A stretch of 64,000 nucleotides of DNA from assembly GCA_027559495.1 (NCBI GenBank), contig JAMXSV010000003.1, forward strand, positions 2,108,001 to 2,172,000. The letters are read 5' to 3'. How positions within the stretch are numbered: the stretch's first letter is position 1; every line of letters begins with the position of its first letter. This document shows positions 48,210-60,629 of this stretch, piece by piece. The DNA is from Aurifilum marmelostoma (taxonomy: Eukaryota > Ascomycota > Sordariomycetes > Diaporthales > Cryphonectriaceae). The notes beneath the pieces were generated by a model that saw nothing but the letters and a program-made list of their open reading frames with translations, was not told the DNA's origin and did no database searches. The position numbers and the translations under genes were made by a program.

Positions 48210-51200
48210 TTACGATGAGCCACCAACTACGGCAGGGGCCTCGTCGCCCATGACGGCGGCTCTAGCGTCGGCGTAGATGGGTGTAATGCCGGTCCAGAGT
48301 TGAAACTATGTAGTGATCGTGAATGTTAGAGACGAATATCAAAATCGTAAATGTGGTGAGAAGGCATTTGCGTCAAAATAGGCGTTAAAGAAAATAGACA
48401 TACCTGGTACCAGCCCTGGGCGCTCAACACCTCCAGCCCGGGGATAGTCTCCCAGCCCGCGTCCTCAGCCATGGCCATGACTGCTGTGCGCCGCGGCTTG
48501 TACGCCATCTCGAGCAGTGCCCTCTTGGGTACTCCGGCAGCTGGCTCTTCCCCGCTGAGCCCGGCGGCCTGCTGCTGTTGTGGGCGGTGCAGCACCGACG
48601 CCACAACGTCGCGCATGCCGCTGTCCATGGGCTTGTCTGCAGGGATGGTGCTTATGACCAGCCGCGGCTGCGACAGCAGCTCCTGCTGGGCGTCTGTGAG
48701 GTGCTGCACGTCATAGTCTGACGGGAAGGACTCAGCCAGCTGGGTGACGTTGGCGGCGTTGCGCGCGACAATGTAGATGGGTGCGTAGCCCAGGTGGTGC
48801 AGCGCGAAGACGGCCGCGCGAGTCGTGCCCCCAGACCCAATGACGACGGCAGAGCCGCCTCCTGGCGCCGCGCGCGTGTTCTTGACGATGCCGGCCTGGC
48901 GGAATGCGTAGACCATGCCCATCCAGTCGGTATTGTCGCCGAGCAGAGACCGCTTGCCACCCTCCGAGACCACTGGGATGATGGTGTTCACGGCGCCGAT
49001 GACCTTGGCCGAGTCAGTGACGTTGTCGAGGAGGGGGATGATGTCCAGCTTCAGCGGGATGGTCACTGAGGCGCCACCAAAGTTGGGTGAGCGGATCAGG
49101 TCCTGGACGTCAGCTGCGTGGTCCGTCTCGAAGAGTGAGTAGGTGTGCGGCAGGCCGTTGGCCCTGAACAGGGTGTTGTGCAGGGCCGGGGACCGTGACT
49201 GGGAGATGGGCTTGCCAAAGAGGTAGAAGAAGCGCTCGTCCAGCTCGCCGATGAGGGCCAGGGCCTGGCGGATCTCGGTGGCCGAGAGCTGACCAGGGGC
49301 GGCCTTGAAGGGCAGCTCCGGGTGCGACACGGGCGTCAGGAAGCCGTTCAGGACGCGGCTGAGCTTGCCCTGGGGTCCCATGTTGATAGCGATGATGGGC
49401 GTCTTGTGGGCTGCGCCCATCCGTGCCTTGAAGCTCGCCAGCGCGAAGTTGTCCTCCTGGCTGGCAGCCACGCCCACCAGCTTGATGATATCGCCAAACT
49501 GTAGCGCCTTGTTGTAGTGTTGTATCCACGAGCCATTCTTCCAAGACAGTGAGCCCCGAGGGTCATGATGAGATGCAATGATGCGAGACGAGCCCTTTTG
49601 CGCCACCACGGCCTGTATCACATCCTCGGGCCAGGTGAGCTCGACGTCGATGTACTCGACGCCCATGCGCACTGCTACGGCGTACAGGGCTGCCGCACCT
49701 TCGGCGTCGTCATCAGGGAACTTGCCGCCCTGGCTCTGCGTCCGCACGGTGAAGACAATTGGGATTTTGGCAGCAGCCCGCAGGGTTGCAACCTGCACAC
49801 CCACGAATTCTGGCGAGTAGTCCTTCAGCAGATCAACGCGCAGCTCGACGGCATCCGACCCAACAACGACCCGAGGGATCAGCTCCAGCGCATCCGTCAC
49901 GTCGGGAACGGTGAGCGACACAAAGAACGAGTGCTTCTTGGCCTTGATCTCGTCGAAGTGGTTGCTGTGCCCGCACATGACCGACACAAACCTCGTGAAG
50001 TCGGTCGGCACCTCCACCAGGACGTCCGAGCTGCTCGGATGGGGGCTGTGGTACTTGAAGTTGCTACACTCCTCGAACCAGGGCTTTCTCCTCTCGTATA
50101 CCTCTCTTATCTGCTCGGTGTAGGCCGGCCGCGTCTTGTCCACCAGGAGGTACTCGACCACCTGGTCCGTGTCGCGGTGCACCTGCAGGACGTAACCTCC
50201 ATTGTTCTTGTACTCGATCAGTTTCTTGCGCGCCTCGGGAGCTTCGACGATGCCGCCGCCGCACGAGAACACCCAGCCGCGCGGCCGCTCTGTCATGACC
50301 TGCTGCAGCAGGTCAAGCTCGGCCTTGCGGAAGCCTTCCCAGCCAAGATCCCCACGGATCATTTCTGGTATCGTCTGCCCTATCCTCCGCTCCAGCTCCA
50401 TATCGAGGTCGATAAACTCCCTGTGTAGGGTCTCCGCTAGCCAGCCCCCTGCGGTCGTCTTACCGGCGCCCCTCATGCCGATGAGAAAGATGGACCGGTC
50501 TGAGCCGGGCCTTGACGAGTGGCCGTGCGCGGCGTGGTCTGATTCGGGCTCTTCGCCGTCGAGCTTCACCCTGAAGGACTCCGACAGCACGTCCCACCAG
50601 CCTGGCCATGTCTTTCCTGTGCACTCGCGCTCCAGGATCAGCACCGGATGTGGTGAGATGACAGACAGAACGCTGAAGCTCATCGCCACGCGGTGGTCGT
50701 CGTAGCAGTAGATGCCGTCGACAGGCTCCGTGAGGCTCTTGTAGGGACGGCCTGTGATCTCGATACCGTCGTCAAGCTCAGAGCAGTGGACACCAAACTT
50801 GGCAAGCTGGTCCTTCATGGCCGCAATGCGGTTGCATTCCTTCACTCTCTGGTTGGCAATGCCGGTGATCTGCGTCGTGCCATCAGCAACGGCAGCCAGG
50901 ACGGAAGCGGTCAAGAAGGCATCAGTCATGGGCTCCATGTCGACGTGTGGTATAGCCTTGAGCTGTCCGACAGGCGGACCAGTTACCGTGGTAGAGTAGT
51001 CCGTCTGCTTGACCGTGGCACCCATGGCCTGCAGCACATCGACGGCAAAGCGCGAGTCTCCCTGCAGAGACTTGGAGCCAATGTTAGGGACTGTGCAGGT
51101 GGTGCCCGTGATGGCTGCTACCGCCAGCGGGTAAGTCGCCGAGCTGGCGTCGCTCTCAATCTCGTACTCGACCGGGTTCTTGTAGGTGCCCTGGGGGATG

Positions 51201-53122
51201 TGGTAGGTGTTCTCCTCGGTCGTGGACTTCTCGACGTGCACCCCAAATGCCGCCATCATGGCGACGGTCATGTCGATGTAGAACTGGGAGATGGGCTTGC
51301 CGCCCACAAGCTTGAGAGTGACGGGGTTCTTGGCGTACGGTGCAGACATGAGCAGCGACGAGACGTACTGCGAGGAGATGGTAGCCGCCAGCTCAATCAC
51401 GCCGCCCTCGAAGCCGTTCGCAGCATCGACCTGCACCGGTAAGCTGCCCTCCTTGTTCAGGTATTTGACGTTTACACCGTTCGTCCGCATGGCATCCACC
51501 AGGGGCCCGATCGGCCTGACCTGCATCCTCGAGTTGCCGGTCAAGACTGTCGAGGACACAGACGACGGTGCGCACAGGGCGACCACGCTGGTCAGGAAAC
51601 GCGACGCCGTTCCTGCGTTGCCGAGGTACAGAGGCTCCTTGCTGGCCTCCAGCTTGCCTCCCTTGCCCTTGACAACCAGAACCTCGCCGCCCTCCTCCCA
51701 GCGGTACGTTGCGCCGTTGAGGCCCGAGATGGCGGAGAGCATGTACTCGACATCGTCAGAGTGCAGCAGGTTCTTGATACGACACTCGCCCTCTCCGAGA
51801 GCAGCCAGAACCAGGGCACGGTTCGAGATGCTCTTGGAGCCAGGGGGCGTAACGCTGACAGACAGATCTCCAGGCAGACCAGGGGTGACACGTGTGGCCG
51901 GAGACAGGACAACCCGGATGGCACGGTCCTCAACCACGCTCGCCTTGGGCTCGTAGCACTTGCCAATGGCAGACAGGAGCACGATCTTCTTGTTGGCGCC
52001 GTCATTCTTCTTGTCAACGGCCATCTTCTCCAGCAGGACATCTACAGGACAGCGCTTCCCGGCAGTCAGCTTGACGATGCGCTTGTCCTTGAGGGAGGTC
52101 GGCAGGTCGTAGCTGGCAATGCACTTGGTGAGGCGAGCCACGGCGCCCGGGCGCAGGACCCCAAGATAGCGGGCGAGCTCGGCCTCCTTGACCATGCCTA
52201 TGGCCACAGCCTCGCCGTGCAGCACCTGGGGCGTCAGGATGGCCTCATAGGCGTGGCCTATCGAGTGACCAAAGTTGAGCAGGTTCCGCAGGCCACCTTC
52301 TCTCTCGTCTGACGAGACGACCTCGGCCTTGACTCTCGCAGAGCCCAGCACGATCCTCTTGAGTATATGCCTGATGGGCGCCAGCCTCTCGGAGGCGACC
52401 TTGGGCTTGCTCCTGACGGCCTCGAGGATGGCGGCCGCGTTGGCCTCGAGGGCCTTGAACTCCTCCTCGTCCCAGATGGCGGCGGTCTTGACGACCTCGG
52501 CCATGCCGTTGATGAACTCCCTGGCGGGCAGCGTGTCGAGGAACTGCAGATCGATGTAGACCCTGGCGGGCTGCCAGAAGGCGCCGATCAGGTTCTTGCC
52601 CATGGGGGTGTCGATGGCGGTCTTGCCGCCGATGCTGCTGTCGACCATGGCCAGGAGGGTGGTGGGCACCTGGACGAAGCGCACGCCGCGCATGAAAGTG
52701 GCGGCGACGTAGCCGATCATGTCGCCGATGACACCGCCGCCCAGGGCGATGATGACGGTGTCGCGCGTGCACTTGTGGCTGAGCATCCAGTCCTCAATCT
52801 CGGCCTTAGTCTCGCGGCCCTTGGAATTCTCGCCGGGCGGGATGGCGTAGGTGAGCAGGCGGGGCACGGCGGTGCCATTGCTGGCGGTGGAGGATGCGGC
52901 GGCGGCGGCAGCAGCGGAGGAGAAGGCAGTCTCGAAGGAGGGCACGTAGAGCGGGGCAATGTTGGTGTCGGTGATGAGGACGTAGGTGGAGGACCTGATG
53001 TTGGTCAGCAGGTCGCTGGCGACAAAGTTGTAGAAGACACCATAGTCGACTATGATGTCGTCCCTGCCCAGGATGGAGATCCGAGTCGGGCCTGAGGGAG
53101 TGGTGCCATTGACGGCAGCCAT
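48210..53122 (-). CDS. ARO1: Pentafunctional AROM polypeptide
   Basis: Two exons: 53122-48404 and 48305-48210, joined across a 98-nt intron, give 1,604 residues, typical for AROM. Five shikimate-pathway enzymes (steps 2-6) follow in the usual fungal order: 3-dehydroquinate synthase (GGGVIGDMIGYVA, SSIGGKTAID); EPSP synthase from about residue 400 (PGSKSISNRALVLAALGEG near 425, GNAGTASRFL); shikimate kinase with P-loop GMRGAGKTTAGGWLA near 880; type I dehydroquinase (ASHHD near 1180); shikimate dehydrogenase (KPISQSRSPALHN near 1305, GSGGTTRAAVFALHHLG near 1425). It converts DAHP to EPSP in the cytosol for chorismate synthesis. The last exon adds FQLWTGITPIYADARAAV and a short tail. The synthase domain has a low-complexity poly-Ala/Ser insert (plus-strand 52870-52930). 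The ATG at 53122 was chosen over in-frame codons upstream, since MAAVNG then RISILGRDDIIVDYG is the usual beginning. Confidence 0.97.
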
Positions 53123-54092
53123 GGTGGTGGGCTTGTCCGGTTCAAGAGCTGCCCGCAGCTTGTTCAATCCTCGACTGAGGTCTCCCAATTGAACAGGCAA
53201 GCAGGTGCTGATGTCCCTTTCTCGTCTCGAGAGGGTTGCTTTGCTGGTGAGGAATTGTGGGCTGAGAGGGAAAAGCAGAAGTTTTGAGAAGAAAACGACC
53301 ACAAGAATTGGATCTTGGATGGGTATAACTTCAAAAGTGGGTAATGAGTGAGTGGTCAATCATGCAAGGCTGTTATGACTCTTTTTTTTTTCCTTTTTTT
53401 TTTCCCCCTTCCTCTCCTCCTTCCCTCGACCCTTCCAATTGTCGTCAGTTTAACAAAGCAGGAGCAGGGGTAGGTGCTACGGGGAGCTCCAGCGAGTGAC
53501 TCTGCGCCGCCGATCGGAGGGACACCTGTAATTTTTTAATTTTTTTTTTTTCCTTCTCCGAATTACCCCCCCTTCTGGATTCGGACTGGAGGGGTCAGGG
53601 GTCTCATTCCCATTGGTCGGCCACCCACCCAACAGCTGACGAAACGTGGGGTACAGGACCTTGCCTTAGTGCACAGCAACCATACCACCCACTAAACATG
53701 CTGTTAGCCGCAGCACCGTAGCACACACGCTACACTGAGGCCCCTGCATACCAACTCCCTGCTGAATGCTACTATAGCCCTGAGCCGTCGGGCCAATGAT
53801 ACTGCTGCCCACCACGAAACCACCTCCTCTACTGACCGGACTGTAATACATAAACCAGGTCGTGAGCAGGATTCCGTTGCAAACAGTGGCATTCTGAGAC
53901 CTGGATGTACCCGTCTAGAGTCACTGTGATTATTACTGCCGACTAGGTTGCGCCAAGAAAGAAATAGAAGAGGGAGAAAAAGGAAGAAGAAAAAAAGGGA
54001 AAATCATCCGGTCAGGAGACCTGTATATTCGCTTGCTCCTCCCTAGACTCCAAGGCCCCAATAGAAATGCAAGCCTCTCCTCCCCCTCCTCA
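53123..54092. other. AROM promoter and RAV1 3' region
   Basis: About 970 bp with T-rich runs (53382-53402, 53530-53551). It contains two TGACTC cores, annotated separately, and a reversed CCAAT box (ATTGG near 53612). No gene is seen. Confidence 0.6.
53376..53502 (+). promoter_or_regulatory. Two TGACTC cores upstream of AROM (candidate Gcn4/CPC1 sites)
   Basis: TGACTC occurs at 53376-53381 and 53497-53502, about 254 and 375 bp upstream of the AROM start. This is the core of the bZIP site used in cross-pathway (general amino-acid) control, which is known to regulate aromatic biosynthesis genes in fungi. Both cores are followed by T rather than the preferred A, so binding is uncertain. Confidence 0.4.
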
Positions 54093-57000
54093 TCAGAAGC
54101 CAAAACTATCCAACAAAGAATTCGCATCCGGCTCCTCAAACATTGTAGGTGGCGGCTGCGGCTTGGCTCTCTCCTGTGTCGGCGACAGTGGTCCGTCTCT
54201 TCCAGATCTCATCTCTGCAGGCACCCTCGCCGACGCTGTTGAGATTGGTGACAGGGGCATGTCCTGGACTACCAGCGAGCTGCGCCGCCTGAGCATCTTG
54301 AGCGGGTTGATGTCGCCGCCCAAGCCCGGTCTGATGGTCGAGCCCGGTAGGAGAAACTCCCAGTTGCGCACCAGGTCCAGCCCGATCAGGTCGCACCCCA
54401 TGCGGTCGTAGAGCCGCGCATTGTGCAGTACAAATTCCCACTCTACTTTTGGTGTGACCTTGCTTGCGCCGCGCAGCGTCTGCAGCGTCTTCTGCCGGAG
54501 CTGTGCGTACAGCACGATAAGCGCCGGGTCGTCCGTTAGGAAGAGCTTGGACTGCATATTTGGCGTGTGTGGTGTCTCTATAAGGGTGTACACTGGTGTC
54601 TGCGCGCATTTTTGTTAGTATCGCGGGGTACTGAGGTCCTGCCTTGGCTAGATAGACACTCACAATCAGAGCGCGCACGGCCATATCTCTGCGACGCAGC
54701 ATCCAGAACGCCCATGACGCGAGCCAGCGGTTGCCTTCCTGTGCGGCAATGTTCAGGACTTCGTCCTGGAGGAGCTTTCGCAAGACGGGTCCGGTATCTC
54801 CTTCGTAGACACGAGTGATGGCAATGGCCAGCTGTAGATCCTTGAGCTGGTTCAGACAGACGTTGACCGCGTCTTGCAGGTGATCCGCCAGCAGGAAGAA
54901 GGCGGCGCTGTACTCTGTAAAGATGCTGGTCAGCTGGAGACTGAACATACATGAGTTGGCAAACGCAATCTGTTAGTAGAGCTTACCAAATCGCCTTTTA
55001 CTCAACAGAGCGTAGGCATTCTTGAGTGCCGATGTCTTCCACTTGGGATCATCAAAATTGTTGGCAAGCAGCCTCTGCGTAGCGCCCTGCTCCCGGTTCC
55101 AAGACGCCATGCGCCACAGGCCTTGGAGCACTGTCTTCTTACGCAGTGCCAGGTAGAACAGACTGCAGTCCACAGGGTTCTTCATCTCGCTCTTGGTGTA
55201 CTCGTTTCGGGCAATAACTTCGAATTGTGCTTTCTGTAGAATGTAATTAGTAAGTTGAGTCAGGAAATAGAACTGGGGACTGCTGCTGATATTGCTCACC
55301 ACGGCTGCATTGTCCGTGAGCCACATGAACATGCCACTCTCCCTGGCATGCTCCCAGAGCAGGCTGCCATGCTGTTGCCGGCTCACAAAGTCTGTCAGCA
55401 TGTCCTGACTGATCGAGTGGTAGGCCCAGTTGATCTCCCTCCACGACATGCTGATCTCGTTGGTCCGTCTCTTCCTCAGCGCATGCTGGCGGTAAAAGAT
55501 CATAAAACGAGCACCATTCTCGTCCATAGACCTGCGGTGTTTCTCAACCATGCCAATGCACTCAATCATATCAACCAGCTGGAACTGCTCGTGCCCCGAG
55601 AGCTGCGGCAGGGCGACACTTGTCAGTTTCTCGTTGATCGTCTGAGCGACATCCTCGCTGAAAACTTCATCGTCATCATCTAGGGTCTGCTGCCGTTCTC
55701 CAAAATATGAGCTGCCATCCTTGCCGGGCGCAAATGCAGCCTTGGTTGGCTTATCAGTATAGAATTCTTCCAGGTCAAGACCAAGATAGTCATCGATCGC
55801 CTCCCCCTCGATCCAAAACTTGAGCGTCTTGTGTAACGACATCAGAATGCGATGGGTGAGCGAAACCTTGCCTGCTAGCATGCATTGACTCAGGAACTGT
55901 GGATGGAATACAGGCAGCGGCCCGTTCAGACGCCGCACGACATCAAACAGGTCCCGCTTTCCATCCTGTTTGTGTGGCAAGGAGAGGCTGCTGACGAGCG
56001 AGCTCGATGCGTCGAACTTGCGGTCATGCACGAAGAGCTGGTTGCCCGCACCGATGACGAGGTGTCCATCGCCAAGCCACGTCGAGTCGCCGATCGGGTG
56101 AGGTGTGAGATCTCGAACACTAATCTCTCGAATGGGCGCCCACGCAGGACCTTTATTGAGGTAGTCGAATCGTAGTTGCGAGAGGAGTAGTACGCGGGAG
56201 GGGAACCCGACAGCCAGAATGGACTGTGAGTCGGGCGTCGAAGTCCAGTCAAGATCCTGGATCGCGTTCTGCGCCTCAAACTCCTGATTGAACTCGAGGC
56301 GTGCCCCGCGGATATCCCAAATCGTCACGGCCGTTCGATTTGAGTTGACGAGCGCTGCCTTCTTCATGGTGCTGCCACTCGCAAGCGCAGGATCGAGCAC
56401 GCCCGTCTCCATCGAAGCAGTTGACAGCCACTCCACCTTGGCCTCGCCGAGACGAGCGGTCCAGAATTCGACGCGACCACCTTTTGTGTATGACATGGCA
56501 ACATCCCGGGCAAAGACATCCAGGAAGCCCGACACCATTGGAGCAGACCCGGCTGGGTCCACAGGAAGGACATAGGATAGGTCTCCGGCATCATCGAGTT
56601 CAAACCTGCTATGTTCCCTTATCGATGAGGATGAGTGGCCATTCGTTTCGCCATTGGTGACCAGCCCGTTCGTTGCTGCAGTGTCATATAGAGGCAGCTT
56701 GATCTCCCACACAAGGCCTTTCTTCTCAGACGTGATCGTGCCAATGTGTGCCACGGAGTCTTGGTCTAGCGTTTTGCGTGGGAGAACCAGAAAGCAGAGC
56801 GGCTTTCCCTGGACCTGGTATGCACATTCGGCAATCAGAGAGGGTTCAACCTGTCGACAGTCCCAGACAGAGACCCGTTCATGGTGCAGGAAGACCACGA
56901 AACGCCCCTTTCTGACTACGGCTATCCGGTGAATGTGATCTTTAGACATGATTGTACTCTGTCGAATGAACCTGGTCTTCTCGGTGTACAGGGCGTGTCT

Positions 57001-58402
57001 CCACAATACGCTTTCTTCGTTTCTTGTCCGTGAGACCACAGCCCTGCCACTGTAGTTTCTCACCATCTTCACAATGGATGCTGAATGGCCTGACCATGCA
57101 CAGCGTCTCCTGAGTCGGCTCGCACTGGCGTTAGCATCAAGCAAACGAGCAATATTGGCCTCGTAAAACTCGATTCTGCCGTCGAGATAATGTACAAGGA
57201 GGTTGAGGTGGCCGCCGGATTTGTTGCAGTATGTCTGGATCTCGACATGTGGCGAGGCGTCGGGCGACGAAAAGAATTTGAAATCATTCGATGTGATGCT
57301 CTGAAGGATTGAAAAGGTCCTGTTAGGCTTGGTGTTCTTTTTCGGTTCGACATGTCGTTGAGACGTGACGTTCTCCATTGCCCAGGCGGACATCTTGCCC
57401 CGGCCATCGAAGACGATACAGATCTCGGGATTGCGGTTCGCGAGCTCGACAGCGTTGACCAAGGGGCCATCACCTCTGCCATATTCAGCCGGGCCCTCCT
57501 GGACGGCCGTCTCGGTGGCGGCCGAAATGTCGCGCCCATGGACAATGGCAGCCCAGTGAGGATTCGGCCCAGCTCCCTCTGCTGTGAAATCAATCTTCCC
57601 CCAGAGCGTCAACTGCTGGTGGCTGTGGCTATCCGAGCCGGTCCATATGCGCAGCACATTGTCCAGGCAGAAGGTATAGAGCACGTTATCGACGGTCTCG
57701 TCCACGTGGTAGGGTTTGCGCCACTGAAGGCTCGTCACGGCCTGCGGGTGAGACAGGTACATGAAGTCGAAGCGGTACTCGTCGGACACGTAGCCGAGTT
57801 TCCGCCACACTTTGACCAGTCGATCGTGGTATCCCACGTTTGCAATATAAGCCGAGTCGTAAGACAGGTCGGCGTATTTGGCGGGACTGGCAATGGGTTT
57901 GCGCCAGGTACAGGTCAAATCGGGCGCGGTTTGATAGAGGGTCAGCGCGGACCGAGAGACGAGGAGCTCTTGCGAGCTGCCCCATGACAGGGCCATCGCG
58001 CTCCTGGCTTCATCATCATCGTGCGCCTCCTCAGTGTCAACTTCGGGAGAGAAGGACGTCTCGAGCGCCCATTTCAGTTCGCCATCCCCGTGTATGAACG
58101 GCCTGTAAATTCGAACGGTGCTGTGGGTACAGACTGCAATTTTCCCGGACACCTCGTCGAGGGAGATGGCCTCAAGCGGCTCGTCATCGTCGTCGTAGAT
58201 CGTCTGGAGCAGGGTCTCGTGGTCGGAGAGGATAGCAATCGCATTGCCGCTTATGTATGCCTATGGTTTGTCTTGTCAGTCCCAGGCAAGGGGAAGCACC
58301 CGAGGGTCCGGTGCAACTAACAATGACGCGGCGCGAGTCCCAGAAGCCGGTAGCAAGAGCTTGAAGCCGGGCTTCTGGTCTTCCTGGAAGGACAACCTTC
58401 AT
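54093..58402 (-). CDS. RAV1: RAVE complex subunit Rav1 (V-ATPase assembly regulator)
   Basis: Five exons on the minus strand: 58402-58322, 58260-55300, 55233-54987, 54914-54664, 54599-54093 (1,348 residues). Introns are 61, 66, 72 and 64 nt. The N-terminal two-thirds are WD40-type propellers, for example VTSLQWRKPYHVDETVDN and SVWDCRQVEP. The C-terminal region matches the Rav1p_C/DmX-like domain: AQFEVIARNEYTKSEMKNP, VDCSLFYLALRKKTVLQGLW, REQGATQRLLANNF, YSAAFFLLADHLQDAVNVCL and ETPHTPNMQSKLFL. With Rav2 and Skp1, Rav1 promotes reassembly of V1 with Vo on vacuolar and endosomal membranes. The 66-nt intron (55234-55299) is a multiple of three and has no stop, so reading through it would insert 22 residues into the conserved C-terminal region. 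Confidence 0.93.
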
Positions 58403-59311
58403 GCTACCGGCAGAGCGCAGTCGGAGCGAACATTGCAGGAGGAACTGGGGGAGTATCGGTAGGATGACAGCTGTCGAGCCACGGTGAGATGAGGAGTGTT
58501 TTTGCTCCTAGGTAGGGGGTTCGGGGAATTTCGTAGGCTCCTGCGAAAGGACACAAGGAGAGTTGGGGTAAAGGACAGCAGCTTGCGATGAGGAGGTGTG
58601 TGGTTGTATCCGCTCGTGGATCGTGACCATGCCAGGTGAGCTCCAAGAAGGTGCAATAACTAGTGGAAGCGTCCTGGACACCGCGTCATTCCCGCCTACC
58701 GCAATAGGCGCATGGCATATCTGTTAGGTGCCCCAACACAGTGGAAACATCGGTACGGACCCCTGCTAGGGCCGCTCCAGCGCTGAGACCTGGGGAGGAC
58801 CCTGGCATTTTACTGTATCTGCAGCAGTGAGATGATCTATCACGAATTGATTGATGCATTTTCCCAGTCGATGCAATGCTTTGGGTGAGACGTGCTCGGA
58901 GTCAGGCCACGATCATGAATGAAGTCGTACCAACAATGATCAATCATTATGGCAACTCTGAAGAAGAGTCTTCTAGGAACCTAACTTGCAATTTTTCTTT
59001 TGTTCTTTTTGTCTACATGTTATTTAGAGAACCCCCCTCGTGGGAGTACGTCTGCGAGAGTGGTGATGATTTATCTTTCAGCCATGTCAATAATAGTAGC
59101 ATGTGCCTTGGTCTTCATATATACCCAACAGTCCCGATTTACGGTGTGTCTTGCGCTCCAATATGGCTGATGATTGCTAGACTTGGCTCTCCAGGACATT
59201 ACCAAGGTGGCACACCTGCAAGAAGCAAGACGCTGTTTTTCTTGCCTGTCTCTGGCGAGGAAGGACCCGTGGAAAGCGTCCACAATCTTGCGCTCAGCAC
59301 CATCGGGCTCA
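58403..59311. other. RAV1 promoter and COX11 3' region
   Basis: About 900 bp between two minus-strand genes. I see no further gene; the segment near 58850-59110 is AT-richer than its surroundings. Confidence 0.6.
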
Positions 59312-60374
59312 TTATGCAGTCGGAAACCCTTTGATATTGCCATTGTTGTCGTATTTCGCCTCTGCATCACCGTTAGCCACATACTTCCTAACTGCTTGAC
59401 ACACCAAGAGGAAAAGAGAGAGAAAAGAGAACTTACTGAAGAAAGTATAACTTAGCGTAACGGTCTCTACCCCCTTCATGTTCAGGTCCGTCAGGTAGTC
59501 CGGGTCCAGATAAAAGAACACGGGCATGTCCACCGTCTCCCCGGCGTTCAGCCTCTGCTCCTCAAAGCAGAAACACTGAATCTTGCTAAAGTACGGCGCC
59601 ACCTGCGCGGGCGTGACGCTGTACGTCGCGACCCCGATGATATCCTGGTCGCTCGTGTTGGTCGCGGTGTAGAAGGCCAGCGCAGTCTCACCGGGGAGCA
59701 CCCGCACCTCGCGCTGCTGCGGGGTGAACTTCCAGGGCAGCACGTCCGAGACGGAGGCGTTGAAGGTCACGCGGATGCGCTTGGCGTCCTGCACGGGCTG
59801 CAGGCGCGAGGCGAGGTCGTCTGGCCCGCCGGTGAAGGTGCCGCCGTGGCTCGGGGCGCGGACGGGCTGGCCGCCCCAGCCGGTCGTCTGGCAGATCTGG
59901 AGAGGTGGGGAGTGGACGGTTCAGCTGGGCGCTCGCCGAGGCACAGACAAAAAGGGAGGGAGATGGGGGCAAGGGAGACCGACCATCTTGTACAGAGGTA
60001 CAGAGCCGTAGGAAAAGGCTACTGTGCCCAGGATGACACTCAGCGTATAAAACCTGCCAGACCCAGTCAGTCAGCCCACACATTCCCCTCGGTCGAGCCA
60101 TGTATATGTATGTCTCTCTTCTCCAAGGATCTGCTCACATGGTAGTCCTGTTTCTCCTCCTGTATACCTCTCTAGCCTGCTCCATGCTCGGTGGGATATG
60201 CGCCCTGCCCGTCGTCGCCGTCGTCGTCGTCGCGTGACGACCCGTCTCGGAAGCATAGCTTCGAGAGCTGAAGAAGCCCAGGTTGTGGCTAGGTCGCAGG
60301 GTTCGGCAGATTGGGCGCGGCAGCGCCGTCACCAAGCTTTGCAGCCTCCATGCTGTGCTTGGGAGGCTGGACAT
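59312..60374 (-). CDS. COX11: Cytochrome c oxidase assembly protein Cox11 (CtaG)
   Basis: Four exons: 60374-60139, 60053-59984, 59896-59437, 59361-59312, giving 271 residues. Introns are 85, 87 and 75 nt. Residues 1-45 are Arg/Ser-rich (MSSLPSTAWRLQSLVTALPR) and look like a mitochondrial targeting sequence. A single membrane span, FYTLSVILGTVAFSYGSVPLY, lies at 80-100, followed by KMICQTTGWGG. The copper-binding motif CFCFEEQ carries C210 and C212. The ending YDNNGNIKGFPTA is plausible for the family. Cox11 sits in the inner mitochondrial membrane and supplies copper to the CuB site of Cox1. The second intron uses an unusual GTCGGT donor, chosen because it restores YKMICQ. The gene lies 255 bp from the oxidoreductase gene, on the same strand. 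Confidence 0.94.
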
Positions 60375-60629
60375 GACTTCTCATAACATCGTGGGAAGGG
60401 GAATGTGGTCGTCGTGCTAGGATGGTGGCATGTTGCCGGCGAGCACATCAAAAGCTATTCTCAGGTGGGTCTATGACCGCAGTGCCGACGACCAACCCTA
60501 ACCCTCTTGTCTGACAATTGTCTTCAGATACCAGGGTCTGGATCTGATTCTTAGGGGTTCACGCCAACACCGGACTCTAGTGTCGATGATATTAATATTC
60601 TTATTACTATATACCTCATTACGATATAA

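Noticed and set aside
50693..53095. Long open frames on the plus strand across AROM
   Set aside because: Antisense shadows of the highly biased AROM coding sequence.
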